A stretch of DNA of 49,493 bases from contig USBZ01000008.1 in NCBI GenBank assembly GCA_900553065.1, positions 1-49,493 of the forward strand, written 5' to 3'. Below the pieces are notes generated by a model that worked only from the letters and a program-made list of their open reading frames with translations, made no database searches and was not told the DNA's origin. The position numbers were made by a program, and so were the translations under genes. Positions 7,703 through 16,800 of this stretch are shown here, piece after piece. This DNA is from an uncultured Desulfovibrio sp. (GTDB lineage: Bacteria; Desulfobacterota; Desulfovibrionia; Desulfovibrionales; Desulfovibrionaceae). Each line of letters opens with the position of its first letter. Within the stretch, counting starts at the first letter, position 1.

Positions 7703-8194
7703 TTACTTGCCGATATGGGTGTTCCAGACGTGCTTGACGGGATGCGTTTCGTTGTAGTGCTCGTGGAAGACCTTGAGGCGGCGCTGTATGCGCAGCACCC
7801 GGCGCATGAGTTCACTCAGACTGAAGAACGCCGTGGAAATGAGTATGCAGATCACCAGCGTGGCGATGCCGCCGTAAAGGTAGAGCAGACATACTTCCAT
7901 GTCGGGATCGTCCATCTGCCAGACGAAGAGGAAGAAGCCCAGGATGCCCAGCATCCACATGAGATGCGCGCAGCCCTTGATGAGGCTTTCCACGGGAACG
8001 CGGGCATAGGGATTCACTTCCACAAGGGCCGTCCATTCGTCGCTGCCGCATTCGGGGCAGCGGCCGAGATAGTCGGGGAAGATGGTCTTGCAGTGAGCGC
8101 ACTGCAGTTCCTGCTGTACGGCGGAGTCCTGCGGCTTTCTTTCGATTTTGGGACGCAGGGAACGCTTGGCTATGATGCCGGTTCTTCTTTTCAT
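7703..8194 (-). CDS. Small zinc-ribbon membrane protein of the TRAP operon
   Basis: A 163-residue protein of unknown function. An N-terminal zinc-ribbon-like unit holds two CxxC pairs (CAHCKTIFPDYLGRCPEC, about residues 32-49) and is followed by two membrane segments (about residues 78-94 and 103-125) and a basic, arginine-rich C-terminal tail. The start ATG overlaps the last codon of the permease frame by 4 bases, with AAGGAGG 7 bases upstream, so its translation is coupled to full-length synthesis of the upstream permease. Its presence in the transporter operon suggests a helper or regulator of the TRAP system; this is an inference from position. It could also be an independent small membrane sensor. 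Confidence 0.8.
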   Translation of the reverse strand: MKRRTGIIAKRSLRPKIERKPQDSAVQQELQCAHCKTIFPDYLGRCPECGSDEWTALVEVNPYARVPVESLIKGCAHLMWMLGILGFFLFVWQMDDPDMEVCLLYLYGGIATLVICILISTAFFSLSELMRRVLRIQRRLKVFHEHYNETHPVKHVWNTHIGK

Positions 8195-10287
8195 GCCACG
8201 ACCTCCTTGGAGGCGGCGAATTTCGCCCCCGCTTTCTGACGCAGATAGGTGAGCAGCATGAGGGCCAGACCCACGATGTAGCCCAGATGGCGCTGTTCAT
8301 TCGGCAGGAAGAAGCCGGTCAGCAGCGCGGGGTACATGAGTACGATGCTCGCTCCCAGCAGAAGCACTCTGTCGAGAATGCTGGTTCTGGTCACGAACCA
8401 GCCCTGCACCAGAGAAGAGAAGCACACCATGCCGAGGGAGGTCATGCAGAAGATCATGACGGCCATGGGCAGGCTGTCGATGTTCTACAGGATGATGTCG
8501 TGGTTGAAGATGAAGACCAGCGGTAGCAGGGCGGTACGGATGTCGTAGAAGAAGCCCTGAATGCCCACGGCGATGGGCGAGGCGTTGGCGATGGCGGCTC
8601 CGGCGTAGGCGGCAAGGCCCACGGGCGGGGTATCGTCGGCCAGAATGCCGAAGTAGAAGCAGTACAGATGGGCGGCCATGAGCGGTACGGCGAGCTGCAT
8701 GCCGTGGATGGAGAAGCCGGAGGCCAGTTCCACGAGCACGGGCGCGGTCAGCGAGGCCATGATGATGTAGTTGGCCGTGGTGGGCAGGCCCATGCCGAGC
8801 AGGAGGCTGGCGGCGGCGGTGATGATGAGCAGCAGGAAGATGTTGCCCATGGATAGCACTTCCACGAAGGAGGTGATCTGCTGGCCGAGGCCGAGGGATA
8901 CGCAGCCTACGATGATGCCGGCCGAAGCCGTGGCCAGTGCCACGCCGGCCATGTTGTTGGCGCCCGCGGCCATGGCGGCAAGGGTGAGCTTTATGCCTTC
9001 CTTCAGGGCCTGCCATTTGGAGGTCTTGTGCACAATGGCGACGCACACCGGCTGGAAGACCATGATGACGGCGAGCACGATGATGGCACGGAACACGGAA
9101 AGTTCGGCGGAATGCTGCAGGGCTATGAGTTCATAGAGCAGCATGGCGAGCGGGAAGAGGAAATGCACGCCGCCGCGCAGAACGTCTCTGGTGCGGGGCA
9201 GTTCATCTTTGGAGAGGCCGCGCAGACCGAGCTTGCAGGCTTCCACATGGGTGATCCACAGCAGGGCGGCGTAGGAGGCGAAGGCCGGAATGGCGGCAGC
9301 CTTGGCCACTTCGATGTAGGGCACGTTCACGTATTCGGCAATGATGAAGGCGGCGGCGCCCATGACGGGCGGGGCGAGCTGACCGTTGACCGAGGAGGCG
9401 ACTTCGATAGCCGCGGCCTTGACGGCGGGATAGCCGACGCGCTTCATGAGCGGAATGGTGAAGGTACCGGTGGTTACCACGTTGGCGATGCTGGAGCCGG
9501 AGACCATGCCGGAAAGAGCGGAGCTGAGCACGGCGGCCTTTGCGGCGCCGCCGCGATAGCGGCCGAGACCGCTGATGGCAAGCTGGGTGAAGAAGGTGCC
9601 GCCGCCGGCTCTGTCGAGCATGGTGCCGAAGAGCACGAACAGGAAGACAACAGTGGCCGAGACCTGCAGGGGAATGCCGTACACGCCCTGGGTGTCCATG
9701 GTGATCTGGGAGATGAAGCGGGAGAGCGAGGCGCCCTTGAAGGCCAGAAAATCGGGCAGATACGGCCCGGTGAACACATACAGAATGAATACGCTGCTGA
9801 TGATGGGCAGGGCCGGGCCGAGCACGCGGCGGGTGGCTTCAAGCAGCAGAGCCACGAGCATGATGCCCATGACGATGTCTCTGGCGTTGGGCGAGCCGGG
9901 ACGCGAGGACAGACCGGCATAATCAAGGAAGATGTAGAGCGCGGCCACCGCGGCGATGATGCCGAGGATGTAGTCCATGACGGTGACCCTGTTCATGGCC
10001 AGAAGAATGCGCAGGTCCCATCGGGAGGAGGCCGAGGGCTTGAGCATGGGAATGTTGAAATAAACGAGAGTGATGGCGAAGGCCAGATGGATGGACTTCA
10101 CATAGATGGAGTCGATGAGCAGCACGCTGGCGCTGGCCATCTGGAAGAGCGACCAGCACAGGGCGATGACGAAGGTGATCTTCGCCGTGATGCCCATCGT
10201 GTCGCCGCGCATGCCGTGTTCGGCATTGGCCAAGTCTTCCTTGTACTTGTCTCCGGCGGGAGTGGTCTGAATGTGTTTCTGGGGCAT
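8191..10287 (-). pseudogene. TRAP transporter 4TM/12TM fused permease, interrupted by in-frame TAG
   Basis: The membrane component of a TAXI-type TRAP transporter, in which the small (4TM) and large (12TM) subunits are fused. Many hydrophobic segments and the signatures GMVSGSSIANVVTTGTFTI, LLLGMGLPTTANYI and FYFGILADDTPPVGLAAYAGA are present. Codon 601 (8485-8487) is TAG. Before it the frame gives 600 residues; after it the same frame continues for 97 more residues with membrane segments to the TGA at 8191, where the next gene overlaps by 4 bases. The sum, 698 residues, is the usual full length, so the TAG most likely interrupts a once-intact gene (for example TTG to TAG). Alternatives are readthrough, pyrrolysine insertion or a sequencing error. 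The start at 10287 (MPQKHIQ) is preceded by a weak GGAA. Confidence 0.82.
8485..8487 (-). other. In-frame amber codon within the TRAP permease
   Basis: Read on the minus strand, codons run GAC ATC ATC CTG TAG AAC ATC GAC. The frame on both sides is protein-like and belongs to the same family, and no shift of frame is needed to join them. Confidence 0.95.
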
Positions 10288-10422
10288 GAACGTTTTCCGA
10301 AAGCGTAAGGGATTGGAAGAGGAAACACGGCACGCGGGGGCGGACGATGCAGCCCCCGCGCGGAACGATGGACGCGGTGTCCGCACGTGATCGGGAGCGC
10401 AGCCGGCCTCATGCCGGGGCGT

Positions 10423-10441
10423 TTTCCGGATCACCCGGAAA
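10423..10441 (-). terminator. Intercistronic hairpin between TAXI receptor and permease
   Basis: TTTCCGG (10423-10429) pairs with CCGGAAA (10435-10441), 5-nt loop, in the 188-base gap between the receptor stop and the permease start. No T-tract follows. Such hairpins often stabilise or attenuate the message so that the binding protein outnumbers the permease. Confidence 0.45.
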
Positions 10442-10475
10442 GGCTCCCTGGTTCCGTTCGGACTCGTTCGGACGA

Positions 10476-11453
10476 CTACTTGAGCAGGCCGACCTCACGG
10501 AAGTACTTTTCGGCGCCGGGATGGAAGGGGGCGGTGCGGCCTTCCAGCAGACTTTCCTTGGTAATGGCGGCGAGAGCCGGATGGAGAGACTTGAATTCGT
10601 CGAGGTTTTCCACGACTTCCTTGGTGATGGCGTAGACGATGTCGTCGGGGGTGTCGGCGGAGGTGACGAAGGTGGCCAGCATGCCGATGGTTTCCACGGT
10701 GCCGTCGGAAGCGTTGCTGGCGTCGGGGTACTGGCTCATGTCGATGGTGGTCTTGGAGTAGTAGGGGCACTCCTTGAGCAGGTTGTCCATGCCGGTGATG
10801 GGCACGATGCGGCACTTGCGCTTACCGGCCGTGGCTTCCTTGATGTTGCCGTTGGGATGACCCGGCGTGTAGAAGAAGCCGTCGATGCGTCCGTCCTGCA
10901 GGGTGTGGGGAGCGTCGGCAGGCTTGAGTCCTTCGCCGCGGAAGTCCCTGCCGGGTTCGAGACCGACTTCCTTGAACACCTGAAGAGCGTTGATGCGGTT
11001 GCCGGAGCCGGGGTCGCCGAGGTTGATGGTCTTTCCCTTCACGTCGGTGAGGGTCTTGATGCCGGCATCTTCAGCGGCCACGAAGGTCACGGCCTCGGGG
11101 GCGAGGGCGAACACGAAGCGCAGCTTGGTCACGGGCTTGCCTTCCCAGTCGCCGATGCCCTTGTAGGCCTGATACTGGGTGTCGGCCTGAGCGATGCCGA
11201 ATTCGATGTCGCCGTTGTTGATGGCGTTGATGTTGAACTTGGAGGCGCCGGTGGATTCCACGCTGGCACGGATGTCGTAGACGTCCTTCTTGGCATTGAT
11301 GATCTTGGCGATGGCGCCGCCGGTGGGATAGTACACGCCGGTGATGCCGCCGGTACCGATGGTGACGAACTTGGCGGCTTCGGCTTCACCGGTCAGAGCG
11401 CCGGAGAGCAGCATGGCGGTTCCCAGAGCGACGGCAAAGAATTTTCTGAACAT
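10476..11453 (-). CDS. TAXI family TRAP transporter solute-binding protein
   Basis: A 325-residue periplasmic substrate receptor of the TAXI family, which delivers its ligand to the fused TRAP permease downstream. A signal peptide is evident (MFRKFFAVALGTAMLLSGAL, cleavage near GEAEA-A). The mature start FVTIGTGGITGVYYPTGGAIAKIIN is the family hallmark, and the TLTDVKGKTINLGDPGSGNRINA segment (hinge region) follows. The start at 11453 is preceded by AGGAGG at 7 bases; upstream in-frame methionines would lie in the promoter region. It heads the TRAP operon and faces a divergent ArsR-type regulator. Known TAXI ligands are small carboxylates such as glutamate-like compounds; the ligand here is not known. 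Confidence 0.95.
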   Translation of the reverse strand: MFRKFFAVALGTAMLLSGALTGEAEAAKFVTIGTGGITGVYYPTGGAIAKIINAKKDVYDIRASVESTGASKFNINAINNGDIEFGIAQADTQYQAYKGIGDWEGKPVTKLRFVFALAPEAVTFVAAEDAGIKTLTDVKGKTINLGDPGSGNRINALQVFKEVGLEPGRDFRGEGLKPADAPHTLQDGRIDGFFYTPGHPNGNIKEATAGKRKCRIVPITGMDNLLKECPYYSKTTIDMSQYPDASNASDGTVETIGMLATFVTSADTPDDIVYAITKEVVENLDEFKSLHPALAAITKESLLEGRTAPFHPGAEKYFREVGLLK

Positions 11454-11644
11454 GAGGTGCCTCCTGAAAAGTTCAGCTTTGTCAAAATTGATGAGCGGGA
11501 AGGACGTTTTTTTACGTGATCTTCTGTTCCTTTTGCCTGAGGAGCGGATACTGTCACGCTTTTCTGCAGAGCGCAATAGGATGGAAAATGACGAAAATGT
11601 GAATATGACGGTCGTTCTGTGGAAAAACTGCGGAGAGAAAACGC

Positions 11645-11680
11645 TTGACAGCTGAAATTTTCCTTGCATATTTTGCAAAC
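11645..11680 (+). promoter_or_regulatory. ArsR-family gene promoter with overlapping palindromic operator
   Basis: A consensus TTGACA (11645-11650) lies 18 bases before TATTTT (11669-11674). Over that -10 sits the inverted repeat TTGCA (11664-11668), 5 bases, TGCAA (11674-11678). A palindrome on the -10 of a regulator gene is the usual arrangement for autorepression. The same ATATTTTGCAAA string recurs just after the gene at about 12092-12104. Confidence 0.6.
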
Positions 11681-11713
11681 TATACAAATAAAACCGGAGA
11701 GGAGCAGAGAGGG

Positions 11714-12064
11714 GTGAGAGTTCTTTCCATGAAGCGTACGGGCGGCAGATACATTGAAGCCCAGGCCAGAATATTCAAGGCACTCGGTCATCCGAGTCGT
11801 CTGCTCATGGCGGAGGCTCTGTCGCACGGGCCTTTGTGCGTGGCCGAACTTCAGCAGCTTGTGGGCGCGGATATGTCCACAGTATCCCGTCATTTGGCTG
11901 TACTGAAGTCTGCCGACATCGTGAAGGATGAGAAGCGGGGACTGCATGTGTACTATTCGCTGAAGCTCACCTGCCTCGGTCAGTTTCTTACGGCGACTTC
12001 GGCCAGCCTTGACAAACAGGCGCAGGAGCGGCAGGCGCAGCTTGCCGCCATGATGGCTCCCTGA
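11714..12064 (+). CDS. ArsR/SmtB-family winged-helix regulator
   Basis: A DNA-binding regulator of about 116 residues (from GTG 11714) or 111 (from ATG 11729). It has the ArsR core: FKALGHPSRLLMAEAL, then the recognition helix region DMSTVSRHLAVLKSADIV and the wing EKRGLHVYYSL. The position equivalent to the arsenic motif ELCVCDL reads PLCVAEL, with a single cysteine, so an arsenite site of the classical kind is absent; a thiol-based or small-molecule signal is more likely. GTG 11714 is preceded by GGAG at 9 bases. It is divergent from the TAXI-TRAP operon and is the natural candidate to control it as well as itself. Which signal it senses is not known. Confidence 0.88.
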   Translation: MRVLSMKRTGGRYIEAQARIFKALGHPSRLLMAEALSHGPLCVAELQQLVGADMSTVSRHLAVLKSADIVKDEKRGLHVYYSLKLTCLGQFLTATSASLDKQAQERQAQLAAMMAP

Positions 12065-12911
12065 TCTGCTGTGCCGGGATATCCGGCTGCCTTATATTTT
12101 GCAAAAAGGCCAAACAGCAAAATAAAGGAGCGCGTTTTCCTTTTGCCGCAACGGAACGAAAAAAAGTTGGAAAAAATGTGAGCCGCCCGGTCAGGGGAAC
12201 GAAATTTTTTTTCGAGACCGGGAGAGAATGCCCTGCAAGGGGGGAAAGAAGGCGCAGAGAAGCATGCCGGAGTGCGGACGGGGAGGACGGAAGAGTGCGG
12301 AGAGGCAACGGCTTGAAGCGCTATGCCGGGGCTCCTTGCCGGAGGATTCTTGAAGGAAAGCTTGAAGAAGTGTGCCTGAGCAGGGAGGAATCAGCCTCAC
12401 GGAGCGCGGAACAGCAGGGGCTGCCTGCCCGATGACCGTCTGCCCATCATGCCGGGGGGGGTGGTGGCGAAGGGCGCGCCATGGCCGGCTTCCTTCTGCC
12501 TGCGTTCGCAAGGCAGAGGCACTCTTGCCGCTGCAGGGCTTGCGGAAGGTTCGGGAGAAAAGGCGGTCGAAACGGCTTGTTCTGGGAGTTTTTCCGGCCT
12601 GTTCGGAGGGGGAATACTGCGGATATCATTCGGCAGCCTTGGGAGAATAGAAAATCCCCGGAATTTTCCGCCGGAGTTTCCGGCGTGGCACAGGCGGTTT
12701 TAAACAATGTTTGCGCCCGGGAGACGAAAGTGGCCCGGCCCTTCCGCTGGTTCACGGGAGAAGCCGGGCCGCCTGTGGTTGCAGTACAGGGCCGGATGGG
12801 GTGGAGAAAGTCGTTCTTTCCTGAGTTCGCCTTGGTGCGGAAGCCTCCGTCCGCCTGCATGGCGTCCGAAAGAGATCTTTCCGTGAAAGCGTTCCTGCCG
12901 CGTTATGCGGT
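12065..12911. other. Gene-free interval of about 850 bases
   Basis: No open frame here has a good ribosome site and protein-like composition; the longest plus-strand frame (from 12481) is rich in Arg, Cys and Ser and runs antisense into the sirtuin gene. The interval holds a repeat of the ATATTTTGCAAA string near 12092, a nested hairpin at 12186-12222, an 8-G run near 12452 and a GGCCCGGC/GCCGGGCC hairpin (12732-12739 with 12763-12770). It may be a decayed gene or contain an unrecognised RNA. Confidence 0.5.
12186..12222. repeat. Nested hairpin with a T-rich centre
   Basis: CCCGGTC (12186-12192) pairs with GACCGGG (12216-12222), and inside it CGAAA (12200-12204) pairs with TTTCG (12210-12214). 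The centre is a run of eight T. It is not a standard terminator because the T run is in the loop. Role unknown. Confidence 0.45.
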
Positions 12912-13634
12912 TCAGATGGCGAGCTCTTCCATTTCCTTCTTCAGATCACGTCCCAGCCAGCAGGCATAGCGGTCAAGATGCGTGGGATCGCGGTTGATGA
13001 TGGCGATTTTTCCGCCGCAGCGAAGCGTGATTTCAGGCACGGCGGCCGCCGGGTACACGGTGAGGCTGGTGCCGAGCACGAGCATGAGGTCGGCGGCGCG
13101 GGCTTCCCGTTCCGCTTCGGTGAGGGCGTATTCCGGCAGACCTTCGCCGAAGAACACGATATCCGGCTTGACGATGCCGCCGCACTTGTCGCAGACGGGG
13201 ATTTCTCCGGCCCGCACGCGGGGCGCGATTTCTTCGAAGCTCCAGCTCTTTCCGCAGCGCAGGCAGTGATGCACCAGCGGCGAGCCGTGCAGTTCCAGCA
13301 CCTTGCGCGAACCTGCCTTCTGATGCAGCAGGTCGATGTTCTGGGTGATGACCGCGTGTATGACGCCCTTTTCTTCCAGTCTCGCCAGGGCCCTGTGCAC
13401 GAGATTGGGCTCCTTTTCATCGAGATTGTAGAGAAAGTCTCTGGAGTGCTCGTAGTAGTAGCGCTGATCCTTCATGAAGTAGTCGAGATCGAAGAGCTTG
13501 TTCGCGTCGATGTCGGTACGGGTGTACAGGCCTCCGGCGCCCCGGAAGTCGGGAATGCCGGAAAGGGTGGAAATGCCCGCGCCCGTGAGCACGACGGCAT
13601 GCTTTGCCTGAGAAAGAAGTTCGGTAAGCGTCAT
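12912..13634 (-). CDS. NAD-dependent protein deacylase (sirtuin)
   Basis: A 240-residue Sir2-family enzyme that removes acyl groups from lysine using NAD. All the expected motifs appear in order: GAGISTLSGIPDFRG (NAD binding), TQNIDLLHQKAG, the catalytic histidine in ELHGS, two CxxC zinc pairs (CLRC and CDKC), KPDIVFFGE and the late GTSLTVYPAA and INRDPT. The start at 13634 follows GGGAG by 8 bases and places the NAD motif at the normal distance from the N-terminus. The class III-type Y/R pair of desuccinylases is not obvious at the usual position, so deacetylase activity is the simple guess. It is a single-gene unit next to a gene-free interval. Confidence 0.95.
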   Translation of the reverse strand: MTLTELLSQAKHAVVLTGAGISTLSGIPDFRGAGGLYTRTDIDANKLFDLDYFMKDQRYYYEHSRDFLYNLDEKEPNLVHRALARLEEKGVIHAVITQNIDLLHQKAGSRKVLELHGSPLVHHCLRCGKSWSFEEIAPRVRAGEIPVCDKCGGIVKPDIVFFGEGLPEYALTEAEREARAADLMLVLGTSLTVYPAAAVPEITLRCGGKIAIINRDPTHLDRYACWLGRDLKKEMEELAI

Positions 13635-13824
13635 GACGGAACTCCCGTGACGTTGCAGATGAAGGAGACGCGGAGCGCGGGGAGAAAGACCCTGCGCTCC
13701 GTTGCGGACGATTTGAGCGGCGGGCGGAAAAAGCGCGTCTGTACGGGCGTGGTATCCCGGGGCTTTTTCGTGCCTCTGCCGGAACGATACTTCGCCGCCC
13801 TGAAATTTCAAGAGGCGACGGCAT

Positions 13825-13862
13825 GAAAAAAGCGGCCCGGTGCGGGATTTCCGCAGGGCCGC
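13825..13862 (-). terminator. Terminator of the SNF2 gene
   Basis: On the minus strand GCGGCCC (13856-13862) pairs with GGGCCGC (13832-13838), with an inner GCGG/CCGC pairing, followed by TTTTTT (13825-13831 as A on the plus strand). It lies 22 bases after the SNF2-gene stop. Confidence 0.85.
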
Positions 13863-13883
13863 CGATATGTTGCAGGGGGAAGA

Positions 13884-16800
13884 TCAGACTTCAAAGAGCA
13901 TTTCGAGGTCTTCTCTTGTGAGCGACTTCCAGGATTCCTGTCCGGGAATGACCGCTTCTGCCACGCCGCGCTTCATTTCCTGAAGCTTCAGAATCTTTTC
14001 TTCCACGGTGTTCTGGCAGATGAGCTTGTAGGAGAACACCTGACGGGACTGACCGATACGGTGGGCGCGGTCGGTGGCCTGGCTTTCCACGGCGGGGTTC
14101 CACCACGGATCGTAGTGAATGACGTAGTCTGCGCTCGTGAGGTTGAGACCCGTGCCGCCGGCCTTCAGGGAAATCAGGAAGATCCTGATGGAAGGCGTAT
14201 TGTTGAAGCGGTCCACCTGTTCCAGACGGTCCTTGCTGGAGCCGTCGAGATAGCAGAAGGGGATGTCCGTCATCTGCAGCCAGGAGCGTATCTGCTGCAG
14301 CATCTGCACGAACTGGGAGAACACCAGCACCTTGTGACCTTCTTCCACAATGTCGAGGATCATGTCCTTGAAGGCCTCGAACTTGCCGGAAGGCATGTTG
14401 GCGTTGAATCCCGGCATGTCCAGCTTGAGCAGCTTGGGATGGCAGCAGATCTGACGCAGCTTGAGCAGGGCGTCCAGAATGGACATCTGGCTCTTGGCCA
14501 TGCCCTTCTTGTCCACGTCGGCCAGCACCTGTTCACGCAGCTTGCGGGCGAGGGAGGCGTACAGTTCCGCCTGTTCCTCTTCGAGGGCGCAGTACATGAC
14601 GTTTTCCACCTTGGGCGGCAGATCCTTGACCACCTCGGCCTTGGTACGACGCAGGATGAACGGCTTGACGCGCGAACGCAGGTATTCGAGCGTTTCGGCA
14701 TCGCCTTCCTTGATGGGCTTGATGACGCCCCTCTGGAAGGCGTGCTGACTGCCGAGGAAGCCCGGCATGAGGAACTCGAACAGACTCCACAGCTCGAAGA
14801 GATTGTTTTCGATGGGCGTACCGGAGAGGCACAGGCGCATCTTGGCGTTGATCTGCCGCACGGAGCGGGCCGTGATGGTGTTGGGGTTCTTGATGTTCTG
14901 GGCTTCGTCGAGAATGATGGCATTGAACTCGTGCTGTTCGAGTTCCTCCATGTCGCGACGCAGCAGGGCGTAGGTGGTGATCACAAGATCGGATGAGGCG
15001 ATCTTGCGGAACAGTCCCTCACGCCGCGTGCCGTACACGATGACGCGTGAAAGGTTGGGCACGAACTTGGAGGCTTCGCGATCCCAGTTGGGCAGCACGG
15101 AGGTGGGCACCACGATGAGGTTCGGCCCCTGCGAGCCGTGATTGACCATGTGCTGCACGAAGGCCAGGGTCTGAATGGTTTTGCCGAGGCCCATTTCGTC
15201 GGCCAGAATGCCGCCGAAGCCGTATTCGTTGAGGAAGTTGAGATAGGAGATGCCCTGAATCTGGTATGGACGCAGGGAAGCCTGCAGGCCCTTGGGCGTT
15301 TCTATCTGTTTTACCTCGTGGAAGTTGCGGATATTGTCGCGCAGCTTGCTCCAGAAGGAATCCTCCAGCGCGCCGGGCAGATCTTCGAGCAGGTTGTCGA
15401 GCACGGGCGCTTCGTACTGCTTGAACTTCTGCTTCGGCGGCTTGGCCGGATCGAGACCGAGCACCTTGAGCTTGTGGGCGAGCTTTTCCAGCCACGATTC
15501 GGGCAGGCTCGCATAGGAGCCGTCCTTGAGCTGCACGTAGCGCTTGCCCTTGAGCCAGGCCTTCCAGATGCGGTCGAGCGGCAGATTCTGACCGTCGTAA
15601 TCCACGGAGATGTCGAGGGAGAACCACTTTTCCTTTTCGTTGCTTTCCACGCTGGCATTGATGACGGGCGTGGAAGCTCGCACCTTGTAGCGCGAAAGCG
15701 TGGCTTCGCCGTACACGCGCCAGTTTTCCAGCAGCGTGGGGTAGGAATCCAGCAGGAAGGAAATGGCCTCTTCGGGTTCCATGAACCACAAACGGCTGCT
15801 TCTGGGCTGGAAGCGCATGTCCGAAAGCTGGGTGATGAGGGCGTTTTCCTCCACCTGATTGCGGCGCACGAGGAAGGTTTTGCCTTCATACACATAGCTG
15901 CCGGTCTGGAAATCGGGGTTCGGACCGGGCAGGGTGAATTCGCCGTGCAGCGTCTCGTAGATGTTCTGCACTTCCAGCGTGAGCAGACTGCCTTCTTCGT
16001 CGAGGAAGAGCTTGGGATTGTAGGTGGCGGGCTGGAACACGGGTTCCATGATCTTCAGGAACTCGTCCTGCTCGTACAGTTCCGAGGCGGGCAGACGCGT
16101 CCACACGCGATCGAGAAATTCCGGAATGTCCTCCTGCGGAATGACGGGGCCCTTGTGCACCAGCGCCTGAATGACACGGTGATTCAGGCAGGTCTGCACG
16201 GGATAGAAGCCCTGATTCCAGCACACCCACAGCGGCATCTGACCGTGGAAGGTGGCTCCTTCCTGCGCCGGAGCGGGAATGTCGCCGCCGTCTTCCGGTT
16301 CCTCGTCGACAATGGAGAAGGGTTTCTTGCCCTCGCGCTGCAGCAGCACGTCGAAGCGCAGCCCGTCGTCATCCAGAGAGGGGCGGAGCTTGAGCGCCAT
16401 CGTGGAGCTTTCGATGCGGCAGGGAATTTCCGTATCCTTCCAGAAAAGATAGTCTTCCTTGCGGATGGCCCAGAAGAACCACGACAGCAGTCCGTCGGGA
16501 ATTTCCACGCGATGGCCGTAGTAGTCCAGATACTGGGCGATCTGACGGCAGACCACGGGAAGATCCGGCGAATGCTCGCACCATTCCGGATTGCGCAGAA
16601 TCTGCTCGATGGTGACTTCCTGCCGTACCGTGGAGAGGCCGGTCTTGTTCTGACGGGCGCGGAAGAATTCCACGGAGAGCCGTCCCGGTTCCGGGAAAAA
16701 GCGGAACAGGAAATAGTGACGCCCCGTTTCCGGTTCGAAGGTGCCGCCGAAGAAGTGACGGAAGCTCTGCCGCCAGTCTTCGCGGGGGGCGGGAGCGGGG

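Noticed and set aside
7548..7757. A small basic plus-strand frame of 69 residues.
   Set aside because: It passes through a strong terminator and into the end of the zinc-ribbon gene on the other strand.
8485..8487. Calling the TAG as pyrrolysine outright.
   Set aside because: TRAP permeases are not known pyrrolysine proteins and no pyl genes are in the window; a nonsense mutation is the simpler explanation, so it is left as an alternative.
12481..12969. A 162-residue plus-strand frame near the sirtuin gene.
   Set aside because: No ribosome site, unusual composition, and it runs antisense into the end of the sirtuin gene.
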